Positions 27,840 through 36,104 of a DNA stretch of 64,000 nucleotides are shown piece after piece. A program made the position numbers and the translations under genes. This DNA comes from Vagococcus penaei (GTDB taxonomy: Bacteria; Bacillota; Bacilli; Lactobacillales; Vagococcaceae): the NCBI RefSeq assembly GCF_001998885.1, contig NZ_CP019609.1, positions 682,001 to 746,000 of the forward strand. The letters are read 5' to 3'. Numbering within the stretch: position 1 is the first letter of the stretch; every line of letters begins with the position of its first letter. The notes under the pieces are model-generated. The model saw nothing but the letters and a program-made list of their open reading frames with translations, was not told the DNA's origin and ran no database searches.

Positions 27840-29753
27840 TTAATATTTCCAAGCCTGTTTTAGTTTTTCTTCTTTTGCTTTGAAGGCTTCTTTGATAGAT
27901 TCTTTTTCTGATACTTCAGCAACACCAACATGCCACCAGCCACCATAGCCATCTGTCATTGTTTTTGGTAATACTTTGATATCGATTAAGGTAGAAACCG
28001 TTTGTGTTTTAGCATCTTCAATCGCTGCAATTAATTCTTTTCGGTTAGCTACTCGGTAAACTTTCGCACCGTAGCCTTCTGCAACTTTAGCATAATCAAT
28101 TGCCATAATTTGATTGTCAATTGTTCTAAATTCACAGTTAAAACTACCACTACCATTACCCATCTGTAAATTATTAATACATCCAAAGCCAGAATTATCA
28201 AATAACATTACATTAATTTTATAACCATATTGCATTGACGTGATTAACTCACTATGAAGCATTAGGAAACTACCATCACCAACCATCGCATAAATTTCAC
28301 GATTTGGATTAGCTATCTTAGCTCCTAAAGCACCACTTACCTCATACCCCATACATGAGTAACCATACTCTAAGTCATACGCATTTGGTACAACTGGGTT
28401 CCATAATCGTTGCATATCACCTGGTAATGATCCAGCAGAAGCAATTGGAATACTATCCGGAGCAACAGTATCATTAATTGTAATAAATGCATCAGTTTGT
28501 GCAAACTCTGTGTTTAAAGCATCAGCGTACTCATTCATTATATCTTGTGTAAACTGGCCTGAAATCTCTGGTGTAAATGATTCTCGATTAAAATTGATAT
28601 TATGTAATCTTTCGCGCTCGACTAACCATTCAGCTTTCCAAGTTGCTAAGTTATCACCAAATTCTGACTGATACCCAGTTAATCGTTGATAAAGTGCATC
28701 AATCGACTCTCTTGCATCTCCAACAACTTGCAAGGCATCAAATTTGTACGTTTGTGGACGACTCACGTTAATATTTAAAAACTTCGTTTGGTCATAGTTA
28801 AATGCCGTTTTTGATGATGTTGTAAAGTCAGAATAACGTGTACCAATTCCAATAATTAAATCGGCAGCATCAATGGCTTTATTAGAAGCTGACGTACCTA
28901 AGATTCCTGTACCACCTAAGTTATTTGAAAAATCAGCTGTTACTGTTGATTTCCCAGCAGGCGTTTCAACTAAAGGAATATTAAATTCAGCTGAGAATTT
29001 TTTTAGACTTTCTCCTGCTTCTGAATAACGTGCACCTCCACCTACAATGATAACAGGTCGCTTACTTGCTTTGATTCGTTCGGTTGCTGCAAGTAATTCA
29101 CGTTCAGTTGGTACACGACGGTCCACAAAGTGTACACGTTTTTTAAAGAATTCTAAATCAAAATCATATGCCTCACCTTCAACATCTTGTGAAATACACA
29201 CAGTTGCAGGTCCAGCAGTCGCAGGGTTTGTCATAACTTCAAACGCACGAATTAAGCTAGACATTAGTTGCTCAGGACGCTGAACGCGATCCCAATATCT
29301 TGAAACAGCTTTAAATCCATCATTTGTTGTCATTGCACCATTCGTATCAAATTCTAATTGTTGTAAAACTGGATCAGGTTGTCTTGTCGCAAAAGTATCC
29401 GCGGGTAAAAATAAAACAGGAATATTATTTGCATAAGCCGTTGCTGCTGCTGTAATCATATTCGCTGAGCCAGGTCCAGCTGAAGCAGTCACACCAAAAA
29501 TTTCTGTACGTAACTTTTGCTTACTAAAAGCCATAGCTGCATGTGCCATACCCTGTTCATTTTTTCCTTGAATGACTTCTAGGTGTCCCGGATCTTGTTC
29601 TAGTGCTTGACCAATCCCTAAAACATTCCCGTGGCCAAAAACATTAAAAATTCCTTTGACAAATGGCTTTTCTATCCCATCAATTGAAATATATTGTTGA
29701 TTTAAAAATTTTATTAAGGCTTGGGCTGTAGTTAATCTAATTGTTCGACTCAT
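27840..29753 (-). CDS. iolD: IolD-like ThDP enzyme (trihydroxycyclohexane-1,2-dione hydrolase), orphan
   Basis: A 637-residue thiamine-diphosphate enzyme. N-terminus VFGHGNVLGIGQALEQ and catalytic-glutamate block GKNEQGMAHAAMAFSKQ are IolD-specific; the ThDP/Mg motif is GDGSFLMLHSE...NVMLFDNSGFGCINN, and GYGGWWHVGVAE lies near the C-terminus. IolD opens the ring of 3D-(3,5/4)-trihydroxycyclohexane-1,2-dione to 5-deoxy-glucuronate in myo-inositol breakdown. No iolA, B, C, E, G or J gene is in the window, so it either works with distant iol genes or acts on another diketone. Divergent from a DeoR regulator, with a TTGACA promoter. Confidence 0.92.
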   Translation of the reverse strand: MSRTIRLTTAQALIKFLNQQYISIDGIEKPFVKGIFNVFGHGNVLGIGQALEQDPGHLEVIQGKNEQGMAHAAMAFSKQKLRTEIFGVTASAGPGSANMITAAATAYANNIPVLFLPADTFATRQPDPVLQQLEFDTNGAMTTNDGFKAVSRYWDRVQRPEQLMSSLIRAFEVMTNPATAGPATVCISQDVEGEAYDFDLEFFKKRVHFVDRRVPTERELLAATERIKASKRPVIIVGGGARYSEAGESLKKFSAEFNIPLVETPAGKSTVTADFSNNLGGTGILGTSASNKAIDAADLIIGIGTRYSDFTTSSKTAFNYDQTKFLNINVSRPQTYKFDALQVVGDARESIDALYQRLTGYQSEFGDNLATWKAEWLVERERLHNINFNRESFTPEISGQFTQDIMNEYADALNTEFAQTDAFITINDTVAPDSIPIASAGSLPGDMQRLWNPVVPNAYDLEYGYSCMGYEVSGALGAKIANPNREIYAMVGDGSFLMLHSELITSMQYGYKINVMLFDNSGFGCINNLQMGNGSGSFNCEFRTIDNQIMAIDYAKVAEGYGAKVYRVANRKELIAAIEDAKTQTVSTLIDIKVLPKTMTDGYGGWWHVGVAEVSEKESIKEAFKAKEEKLKQAWKY

Positions 29754-29791
29754 GTTGTTATCTCCCTTAGTCTTTTTAATTTTTGGTTATC

Positions 29792-29871
29792 TTTTGATTA
29801 TATTTTAAGTTTTTTATGGTATAATGTCAATATATTTAATATTATTTTGATTATATTGATAATATTAAATA
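29792..29871 (-). promoter_or_regulatory. iolD promoter with repeat-rich operator region
   Basis: On the minus strand TTGACA (29825-29830), 17 bases, TAAAAT (29802-29807). A 13-bp direct repeat TTTTGATTATATT occurs at 29792-29804 (over the -10) and 29845-29857, starts 53 bases apart. A perfect inverted repeat TATTTAATATTAT...ATAATATTAAATA spans 29833-29871. These are candidate sites for the adjacent DeoR-type regulator. The rest of the 308-base gap is AT-rich with the deoR promoter. Confidence 0.7.
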
Positions 29872-30005
29872 GATAACTTAGCTATTTAAATGGATTAATA
29901 CTCTTTGATAATCCATCTATAGTAGTTTACCAATTTTTCAATTTTCCTACTTAATAAATAAATCATTATAATTACTCAGGATAATGAGTAAGTTTTTGAC
30001 AATTA

Positions 30006-30034
30006 TTGAGGAAGTTTTTGATTCATGTTACAAT
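30006..30034 (+). promoter_or_regulatory. Promoter of the DeoR-type gene
   Basis: TTGAGG (30006-30011), 17 bases, TACAAT (30029-30034), followed by AAGGAGG before the ATG at 30062. AGTTTTTGA occurs twice nearby (29990-29998 and 30013-30021). Confidence 0.6.
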
Positions 30035-30061
30035 AATTCAAATAAGCAAGGAGGTTAATTT

Positions 30062-30814
30062 ATGAAGGCTAAACGAAGTGAATTAATGAAAGAATATATC
30101 ATTGAAAAACAGCACGTTTCATTAAAGGAACTTGAAGACCATTTTAATGTCTCAATGAATACTGTGAGACGTGATATAACTAAACTTTTAGATGATCCAC
30201 GTTTTGAAAAAGTCTATGGTGGTGTGAGTGTCAAACAAAATAAACTTGTACCCTTTGAAAATCGTAGCGTTGAAAATAAAGAACTAAAAAAACGAATTGC
30301 CCAAGAAGCTGCAAAGCTAATTAAAGACAATGATTTAATTTACATTGATTCTGGGACGACCACAAAATATATTTTAGATTATTTAGATGAATCAATTAAT
30401 GTCACTATTTTGACAAATAGTCTTGACGTTTTATTAAAATCCGAAAAATTAAAAAATGTTTCAATTTTTATTTTAGGCAATATTTTCAAGAAAAAAACAA
30501 GATCATTCGTTGGTATTAATCCAGAAGAGTTAGTCAATCGCTATAATGTCTCAAAAGCCTTCATGGCAGCTACTGCTGTTTCATTTCATAGTGGTTTGAT
30601 GAACTCTGATATCATGGAGTATGAAATTAAGAAGCATATTACAGATATCTCTGAAGATATTACGTTGCTAATTGACCACACGAAATTTGATAAATCAACA
30701 TTATTCACTTACGCACCTATCGAAAAAGTCAATACGATTATCACTGATAAAGAATTTACAGATGCTGATCGCCAATTATTTAAAGAAAAACACATTGATG
30801 TTATCACTACATAA
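30062..30814 (+). CDS. DeoR/GlpR-family transcriptional regulator (IolR-like position)
   Basis: A 250-residue DeoR-family protein. HTH at about residues 19-44 (VSLKELEDHFNVSMNTVRRDITKL), followed by the sugar-phosphate-isomerase-like effector domain (DLIYIDSGTTTKYILDYL, TNSLDVLL, KAFMAATAVSFHSGLM, LLIDHTKFDKSTLFTYAPIEKVNTIITD). Family ligands are phosphorylated sugars or related acids. It is divergent from iolD and 25 bases upstream of a malonate-semialdehyde-decarboxylase-like gene, so it probably controls both. In Bacillus the inositol repressor IolR is also DeoR-type. Confidence 0.9.
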   Translation: MKAKRSELMKEYIIEKQHVSLKELEDHFNVSMNTVRRDITKLLDDPRFEKVYGGVSVKQNKLVPFENRSVENKELKKRIAQEAAKLIKDNDLIYIDSGTTTKYILDYLDESINVTILTNSLDVLLKSEKLKNVSIFILGNIFKKKTRSFVGINPEELVNRYNVSKAFMAATAVSFHSGLMNSDIMEYEIKKHITDISEDITLLIDHTKFDKSTLFTYAPIEKVNTIITDKEFTDADRQLFKEKHIDVITT

Positions 30815-30839
30815 ACTATAGTTAAGGGAGTTTTTATTT

Positions 30840-31232
30840 ATGCCATTAGTCAAATTTGATTTAATTAAAGGACGTACACCTGAAGAAATAAAACAATTAC
30901 TAGATATATCTCATAAAGTCTTTGTTGCTGCACTTGATATTCCAGAAGGTGATCGTTATCAAGTTGTCACACAACATGAACCATATGAATTAATCATGGA
31001 AGATACTGGATTAGGTTTTTCTCGAACAGAAAAACAAGTTCTAATTACCATTGTTAGTCGTCCAAGAACACAAGAACAAAAAGTAACACTTTATAAAAAT
31101 CTTCAGAAAGAACTTGCTGAACAACTGGCGCTTGCTCCTGAAGATATTATGGTTAATTTCGTCATCAATTCAGATGATGACTGGAGTTTTGCTTTTGGAC
31201 AAGCCCAATTTTTAACGGGTGACCTATCGTAA
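30840..31232 (+). CDS. Tautomerase-superfamily enzyme resembling malonate semialdehyde decarboxylase
   Basis: A 130-residue protein starting Met-Pro, so processing exposes the catalytic N-terminal Pro-1 of the tautomerase superfamily. Counting from that proline, Asp37 (EGDRYQVV), Arg73 and Arg75 (SRPRTQEQK) fall exactly where malonate semialdehyde decarboxylase has its catalytic residues, and DTGLGFSRTE and DDWSFAFGQAQFLTG match its conserved blocks as I know them. The enzyme family releases acetaldehyde and CO2 from malonate semialdehyde, which is also a product of inositol catabolism. Cotranscribed with the DeoR regulator; ends in a terminator. Activity here is inferred. Confidence 0.82.
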   Translation: MPLVKFDLIKGRTPEEIKQLLDISHKVFVAALDIPEGDRYQVVTQHEPYELIMEDTGLGFSRTEKQVLITIVSRPRTQEQKVTLYKNLQKELAEQLALAPEDIMVNFVINSDDDWSFAFGQAQFLTGDLS

Positions 31233-31259
31233 ATATAAGTAAATATAAGTAAATATAAG
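31230..31259 (+). repeat. Three tandem copies of TAAATATAAG
   Basis: Three exact 10-bp units, the first containing the stop codon of the tautomerase gene, running into the terminator. Unit size is near one helical turn. Confidence 0.85.
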
Positions 31260-31305
31260 TCTTACTGTAAGGTTATCTTCGCAACTTTACAGTAAGACTT
31301 TTTTT
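31257..31305 (+). terminator. Terminator of the deoR-tautomerase operon
   Basis: Arms AAGTCTTACTGTAA and TTTACAGTAAGACTT followed by a U-run. Confidence 0.9.
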
Positions 31306-31326
31306 ATAAAAAAAACCCTCTAATAA

Positions 31327-31466
31327 TGTGAAAAAAATCACTTACTTAAGTTACATAAGTTTCACTTAGTTACATATTATTCAAAATATCACAATGTTAG
31401 TATATGATTATTTTGTAAGTAAGACACGGCCGTGTTTGATTTTAAATTATCTTGTGATTTATCACA
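31327..31466 (+). promoter_or_regulatory. Leader of the AEC transporter gene with several candidate protein-binding sites
   Basis: TGTGAAAAAAATCACT at 31327-31342 fits the Crp/Fnr form TGTGANNNNNNTCACA with one mismatch. TTACATA occurs directly repeated at 31351 and 31370 (19-base period). A GC-rich perfect palindrome ACACGGCCGTGT lies at 31424-31435, and TGTGAT-TT-ATCACA at 31453-31466, just before the ribosome site. Which proteins bind is not known; the CitA/DcuS-type system downstream is a candidate for the direct repeat. Confidence 0.55.
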
Positions 31467-31485
31467 CATTTATGGAGGAAAAATT

Positions 31486-32544
31486 ATGAATTTTGTTGAG
31501 ATATTAAAAACAACCTTAACAGATATGGCAATTATTAGTGCAATTACATCTACAGTTTTTATTATTTTGTTAGGTTTCTTTTGTCGAAAAAAAGGTATCT
31601 TTAATGACCAAGTCGGAAAAATTTTATCTAAAGTGGTCTTAACCGTTGCCTTACCTGCATTAGCCTTCAATGCTTTTATGCAAGATATTGATAGTAACAC
31701 ATTAAAACAAGGTATGAACGTTTTAATTTGGGGAATTGTCATTTATATTATTTTAATTATTGTTTCTAAGCCATTATTTATGAAATACAAAGGTGACAAA
31801 CAAGATACTTTACGTGTATTAACCATCTTTGGTTCAACAACATTCTTTGGTATTCCAATTGTTAGTGCAATTTACGGACCTGTTGGCGTTATGTTCTCTT
31901 CTATCTTCAATATTGGTTATCGTATCTTCTTATACTCATATGGTTACATTAAAATGAGTGGATTAAAAATGGAACTAAAAAATATTAAAACAATGTTTTT
32001 AAACCCTATTGTCTTAGCGACATTTGCTGGTTTATTCATTTGGGTATTCCAGGGCTATTTACCACAAGTTACTGTAACAAATGCTGAAGGCGTTGCGCAA
32101 CAAGTTGCTTTCTTAAGAATTGATCAAACTGCTGTCTGGTTATTTAAACCAATGACTTATCTAGCTGGTTTATGTTCACCGTTAGCTTGGTTAGCAATTG
32201 GTTCAACATTAGGTGAAGTTAGCTTTAAAGATGCAGCATCAGATAAAACTTCTTGGTTCTATGGTGTATGTAAAGTTATCTTAGTACCTGCACTTAATAT
32301 CGTTTTATTAACAGTTTTAACAATGACAAACATTTTACCTGTTAGTTTTGAAGCTCTAGCAACAATTGTTATTATGATGGCTACACCAACTGCGACAGTT
32401 GCTGCAGCTTACGCAATTAGCTTTGATAAAGAAGCTATTTTAGCATCAAATGCTTCACTTGTATCAACCATTATGGCTGTCGTAATGATGCCAATTTGGA
32501 TTGTAATTTTAGAAATTATTAGTAAAACTGGAATATTTGGATAA
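31486..32544 (+). CDS. AEC-family organic-acid permease (malate permease-like)
   Basis: About 352 residues from the ATG at 31486, with GGAGG eight to nine bases upstream; the longer frame to 31432 has no site. Ten hydrophobic segments; LTVALPALAFNAFMQDI and the C-terminal MMATPTATVAAAYAISFDKEAILAS are AEC signatures. An extra loop of about 30 residues (YLPQVTVTNAEGVAQQVAFLRIDQ) lies mid-protein. Lactic acid bacteria use AEC proteins such as MleP for malate. It is followed 26 bases later by a D-2-hydroxyacid dehydrogenase and faces a citrate/dicarboxylate-type two-component system, so a hydroxy- or keto-acid substrate is likely. Confidence 0.87.
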   Translation: MNFVEILKTTLTDMAIISAITSTVFIILLGFFCRKKGIFNDQVGKILSKVVLTVALPALAFNAFMQDIDSNTLKQGMNVLIWGIVIYIILIIVSKPLFMKYKGDKQDTLRVLTIFGSTTFFGIPIVSAIYGPVGVMFSSIFNIGYRIFLYSYGYIKMSGLKMELKNIKTMFLNPIVLATFAGLFIWVFQGYLPQVTVTNAEGVAQQVAFLRIDQTAVWLFKPMTYLAGLCSPLAWLAIGSTLGEVSFKDAASDKTSWFYGVCKVILVPALNIVLLTVLTMTNILPVSFEALATIVIMMATPTATVAAAYAISFDKEAILASNASLVSTIMAVVMMPIWIVILEIISKTGIFG

Positions 32545-32570
32545 CTATTAAACTTAAGGAGACGATTTAA

Positions 32571-33584
32571 ATGACTTTTAGCATTGCTTGTTATGGCGTA
32601 CGACCAAACGAAAAACCTTATTTTGAAAAATTAAATACTTACGGATATGATTTAGTTTTAATTGAAGACTTATTAACAGCAGATAATGCTGACACATTTA
32701 ACGGATGTGATGCTGTACTATTACGTGGTAATTGTTTAGCTAACCGAGAAAATATCCAAAAAATGGCAGAACAAGGTATTAAATATGTCTTTACACGGAC
32801 TGTTGGTTTTAACCATATTGATTTAGAAGCAGCTGCGGACTATAACATGCAAGTTGCTCGTGTACCATCTTATTCGCCAAATGCTATCGCTGAGTTATCA
32901 TTAACTTTAGCAATGATGTTACTACGTGCAACTGCTTATACAACTAATCGAACAGCTCAGAAAAATTTCAAGGTTGATAGCAACATGTTTAGTAAAGAAA
33001 TTCGTAACTGTACGGTTGGTATCATCGGAACTGGACGTATTGGCTTAACTGAAGCAACACTTTTCAAAGGTTTAGGTGCTAAAGTCATTGGTTACGATAT
33101 TTACCAAAGTGATGCTGCCAAAGAAGTCTTAGAGTTTAAAGAGCTTGATGAGTTACTAAAAGAAAGCGACATCGTTAGCTTACACGTCCCTTATTTCCCA
33201 GGTCAAAACGACAAAATGGTTAATGCTGACTTTTTAGGAAAAATGAAAGATGATGCTATCTTAATTAATACAGCACGTGGTGAGTTACAAGATGACGAAG
33301 CTATCCTTGCTGCTTTAAAAGCGAATAAATTAAAAGGTTTCGGAACAGACGTTTTTGCGAATGAGCAAACAATTTTCTTTAAAGAATTTGGACCGAATGA
33401 AGCTTTACCAAATAAAGTAGTTGATGAATTAGTGTCAATGTATCCACGAGTTTTAGTTACTCCGCACGTCGGATCAAATACTGATGAAGCATTATCAAAT
33501 ATGATTGAGACAAGTTTTGAAAACTTCAATGATATCTTAACAACTGGCGAAACAAAAAATAAAGTGGAATTACCAACTAAATAG
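32571..33584 (+). CDS. D-2-hydroxyacid dehydrogenase (D-lactate dehydrogenase-like)
   Basis: A 337-residue NAD-dependent dehydrogenase. NAD-binding motif GTGRIG with YDIY, catalytic Arg in NTARGEL, Glu near VFANEQ and the His in TPHVGSNT. TRTVGFNHIDLEAA and RVPSYSPNAIAELSL place it in the D-LDH/VanH/D-hydroxyisocaproate dehydrogenase group. It reduces 2-oxo acids to D-2-hydroxy acids, or the reverse. AAGGAGACG precedes the ATG. Probably cotranscribed with the AEC permease, suggesting that it acts on the transported acid. No D-Ala-D-Lac ligase is near, so not a vancomycin-resistance VanH. Confidence 0.88.
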   Translation: MTFSIACYGVRPNEKPYFEKLNTYGYDLVLIEDLLTADNADTFNGCDAVLLRGNCLANRENIQKMAEQGIKYVFTRTVGFNHIDLEAAADYNMQVARVPSYSPNAIAELSLTLAMMLLRATAYTTNRTAQKNFKVDSNMFSKEIRNCTVGIIGTGRIGLTEATLFKGLGAKVIGYDIYQSDAAKEVLEFKELDELLKESDIVSLHVPYFPGQNDKMVNADFLGKMKDDAILINTARGELQDDEAILAALKANKLKGFGTDVFANEQTIFFKEFGPNEALPNKVVDELVSMYPRVLVTPHVGSNTDEALSNMIETSFENFNDILTTGETKNKVELPTK

Positions 33585-33593
33585 ACCAACATT

Positions 33594-33636
33594 AAAAAGC
33601 ACGTCTAAAGACAAAAAGACTTTAGACGTGCTTTTT
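33594..33636. terminator. Bidirectional terminator between the dehydrogenase and the response regulator
   Basis: Arms AAAAAGCACGTCTAAAG and CTTTAGACGTGCTTTTT, 9-base loop, between convergent genes. Confidence 0.93.
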
Positions 33637-34348
33637 AAATATAATCTTGAATACTTTTTTCGTGTTCCTGATTTTTCAAATAGAGCGTTATCGGACGACC
33701 AATTTCACGATATTCCATTGTTTCTTGTAAGTAGCCGATTTGCAATAAAAATAAAATATATTTTTTTGTTGAAATACGCGATAAATCAATCAATTTAGCC
33801 AATTCTTCAGTCGAAAAAGGGACATGCATAATGTCGACTTGCTGGACAACTTTTGTCAAGGTCGGCCGTGAAAGACCCTTAGGTAAATGTTGCAACTTAA
33901 ACTGATTAACTGGTTCATCAACTTGATGGTTAAAAAACTTATCAAGTGTCGCTTGCGTTGTCGGCCCACTCTGCTGTGATACTTGGTGTAAAGCCAAAAA
34001 TTTATCAAAGGCTACTTTGAAGCGTTCAAATGTAAATGGTTTAATTAAATAATCGATTACTCGATAATCAAGAGCATGCTTGACCGTCTGATGATCATCA
34101 GCAGCAGTAATCAAAATGACTGGAATTGATATATTTTCTCGATATAATTCCAATAAGAAATCTGTGCCCAACATATCAGGCAAATAAACGTCTAATAATA
34201 ATAAATCGACTTTTTTTCCTTTAACCAGTTGACGGGCTAGTTCAATTTTTTGAACACTGTTAACTAGTGCATTTGGGTAAACTCTTGTGACAAATTGATG
34301 ATTTAACGAGGCAACCATTGGATCATCTTCAATAATTAAGACGTTCAT
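33635..34348 (-). CDS. CitB/DcuR-family response regulator
   Basis: A 237-residue regulator. Receiver domain at 1-120 (MNVLIIEDDPMVASLN, phospho-Asp in LLLLDVYLPDMLG, Lys in DYLIKPF), linker, then a C-terminal winged helix (PFSTEELAKLIDLSRISTKKYILFLLQIGYL) of the CitB/DpiA/MaeR type. Its start overlaps the kinase stop by four bases, so the pair is coupled. Such regulators switch on citrate, malate or fumarate genes; the convergent AEC permease and dehydrogenase are the natural candidates. Confidence 0.92.
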   Translation of the reverse strand: MNVLIIEDDPMVASLNHQFVTRVYPNALVNSVQKIELARQLVKGKKVDLLLLDVYLPDMLGTDFLLELYRENISIPVILITAADDHQTVKHALDYRVIDYLIKPFTFERFKVAFDKFLALHQVSQQSGPTTQATLDKFFNHQVDEPVNQFKLQHLPKGLSRPTLTKVVQQVDIMHVPFSTEELAKLIDLSRISTKKYILFLLQIGYLQETMEYREIGRPITLYLKNQEHEKSIQDYI

Positions 34349-35976
34349 TTTGTATCTTCACTCCCTTTTATAATTGGAAATTCCACATAAAAATGCGTTC
34401 TCCCTGTGTCATCTATTGACACGTCAATAATTCCATCTCGAGCTGTGACAGACTTCTTAACTAAATAAAGACCATAACCTCGCTGTTCCGCTTTCGTTGA
34501 AAACTTCTTCTCAAAAATTTTATCTTGAATCTCTTTAGCAATTCCTGGCCCTGTATCAGTAACGCTCATCATGACAATTTCACCTTCATTATCATAAGTT
34601 AGTAGTAAAGTGACTTCTTTCAGTTCAACGCCTTTTACGGCATCAAAAGCATTATTAATAATATTTCCTAGTATCTGTAATAAAAAGTGACTATTATCAT
34701 CGATTGGTAAATTAGGTAAAAACGACTTGTCATTAATAATAAACTTAATTCCTTGTTCGTTAGCTTCATTCACTTTTCCAAGTAAAAATCCAGCAATAGC
34801 TGGTGTCTTAATTTTATCAGTAATGTAACCTACTTCCGCTTTATAGTTAGAATGTAAGTGTTGAATAAAGACTGATACTTCTTGATATTGACCTAACTCA
34901 ATCATTCCCATAATCACTTGCATTTTATTCATAAATTCATGGGTTTGGGCTCGTAAAGAGTCGATATACTGCTCAGTCCCACTTAACTGATGAATGAGTT
35001 GACTCATATCTGATTCATCACGAAATGTGACTACTGCACCATTAAATTCATTCTCCGCATAAATTGGAGACATATTTGCAATTAAATCTAGCGAATTAGC
35101 CGAAATCGTCTGATTCATCAACCGGTCTTGTTGAATAAAAACCTCAGAAAAAAATAAATCGTATAAGACTGTAGGAATTGGTTCTTTTATTTTTAATTGT
35201 AATGTATCATCTATCTTCGCTACTAACTGATAGGCTTCTTTATTAATTAGCATTAAGCGTTTTTGCTGATCGATGGCAATAATACTTTCAGTAATTTCAT
35301 TTTCTACCAACTCTTTTTCCCTCATTGCTTCAGCAATTTCTATTGGTTCCAAACCAAATAAAACTTTTTTAATCTTCTTCGCTAAAAAAATTGCCCCAAT
35401 CACCCCGACAGTTAATCCCAAAAGAATACCAATAAAAATAGTATTTTGTGCATTCTTAATATCTAGGTTAATTGTTTTCATCGTCAACCCTACACACACA
35501 ACCCCAATAATCTCACCTGAAGAGCTATAAACTGGAACAAAGTAACGAATACCTTCACCTAGAATACCTTTTTTAATGGAAAAATGTTTTTTTCCATCTA
35601 ATGCCTCTTGAATATCCGCTGGGTTTGAAAAAGGTTTGCCAATTACATTAGCATCTGGGTGTGATAGTCTTAGCATGTCTGTATCCACGACAACTACAAA
35701 ATCAACTTGTGTGATATCTGTAATTCCCATTGTTAATGCTTGAACATCCACCGTTGATTCTCGATTTTCTAGAGCTTGAACAATACCGTCCTCTTGCGCA
35801 ACAATATCTGCCACAACACTGATTTTGTCTTTTGTATGGCGATACTCTTGTTCCACCACGTAATGTCTAATTAAAAACATTGAGGCAATTAATGATACAA
35901 GTGTTGAACAAACAACAATCAAAATAATTGTGGCCTGTAAAGAAAAGCGTGATTTTTTATTTTTAATTAATAACAT
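34345..35976 (-). CDS. CitA/DcuS-family sensor histidine kinase
   Basis: A 543-residue kinase. Membrane segment about 14-33, extracellular PDC/sCache-like sensor (about 36-172, with LRHYVV then VVDTDMLRLSHPDANVIGKPF), second membrane segment (TIFIGILLGLTVGVIGAIFLA), PAS domain (about 210-330), and a Spo0B-type phospho-acceptor RAQTHEFMNKMQVIMGMIELGQY with the His. The HATPase part shows NIINNAFDA, TDTGPGI and GYGLYLVKK. This architecture binds C4-dicarboxylates, citrate or malate outside the cell. Ligand not predictable from sequence alone. Confidence 0.93.
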   Translation of the reverse strand: MLLIKNKKSRFSLQATIILIVVCSTLVSLIASMFLIRHYVVEQEYRHTKDKISVVADIVAQEDGIVQALENRESTVDVQALTMGITDITQVDFVVVVDTDMLRLSHPDANVIGKPFSNPADIQEALDGKKHFSIKKGILGEGIRYFVPVYSSSGEIIGVVCVGLTMKTINLDIKNAQNTIFIGILLGLTVGVIGAIFLAKKIKKVLFGLEPIEIAEAMREKELVENEITESIIAIDQQKRLMLINKEAYQLVAKIDDTLQLKIKEPIPTVLYDLFFSEVFIQQDRLMNQTISANSLDLIANMSPIYAENEFNGAVVTFRDESDMSQLIHQLSGTEQYIDSLRAQTHEFMNKMQVIMGMIELGQYQEVSVFIQHLHSNYKAEVGYITDKIKTPAIAGFLLGKVNEANEQGIKFIINDKSFLPNLPIDDNSHFLLQILGNIINNAFDAVKGVELKEVTLLLTYDNEGEIVMMSVTDTGPGIAKEIQDKIFEKKFSTKAEQRGYGLYLVKKSVTARDGIIDVSIDDTGRTHFYVEFPIIKGSEDTK

Positions 35977-36055
35977 CTATTCATCCATTCCTATTTTTCT
36001 ATAACTTGTCGTATTGTATCTAATTAAGTCAACTAACAATCCTCATTATAACAAA

Positions 36056-36094
36056 AAAAATAAACCGAAATCAGTTAATTTGATTTCGGTCTAT
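36056..36094 (-). terminator. Terminator of the RpiB-like gene
   Basis: Minus-strand arms ACCGAAATCAA and TGATTTCGGT with a U-rich tail, immediately after the gene. Confidence 0.85.
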
Positions 36095-36104
36095 TTAAAA
36101 TCAC

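Noticed and set aside
27840-31232. myo-Inositol catabolic operon
   Set aside because: Only iolD is present; the other required genes are absent from the window, so I describe an orphan enzyme instead.
31230-31259. CRISPR-like repeat
   Set aside because: Units are only 10 bp, tandem, with no spacers, and no cas genes are near.
32571-35976. Vancomycin-resistance-like cluster (VanH-type dehydrogenase beside a two-component system)
   Set aside because: No D-Ala-D-Lac ligase or VanX, and the kinase is of the CitA/DcuS class with an extracellular acid-sensing domain, not VanS.
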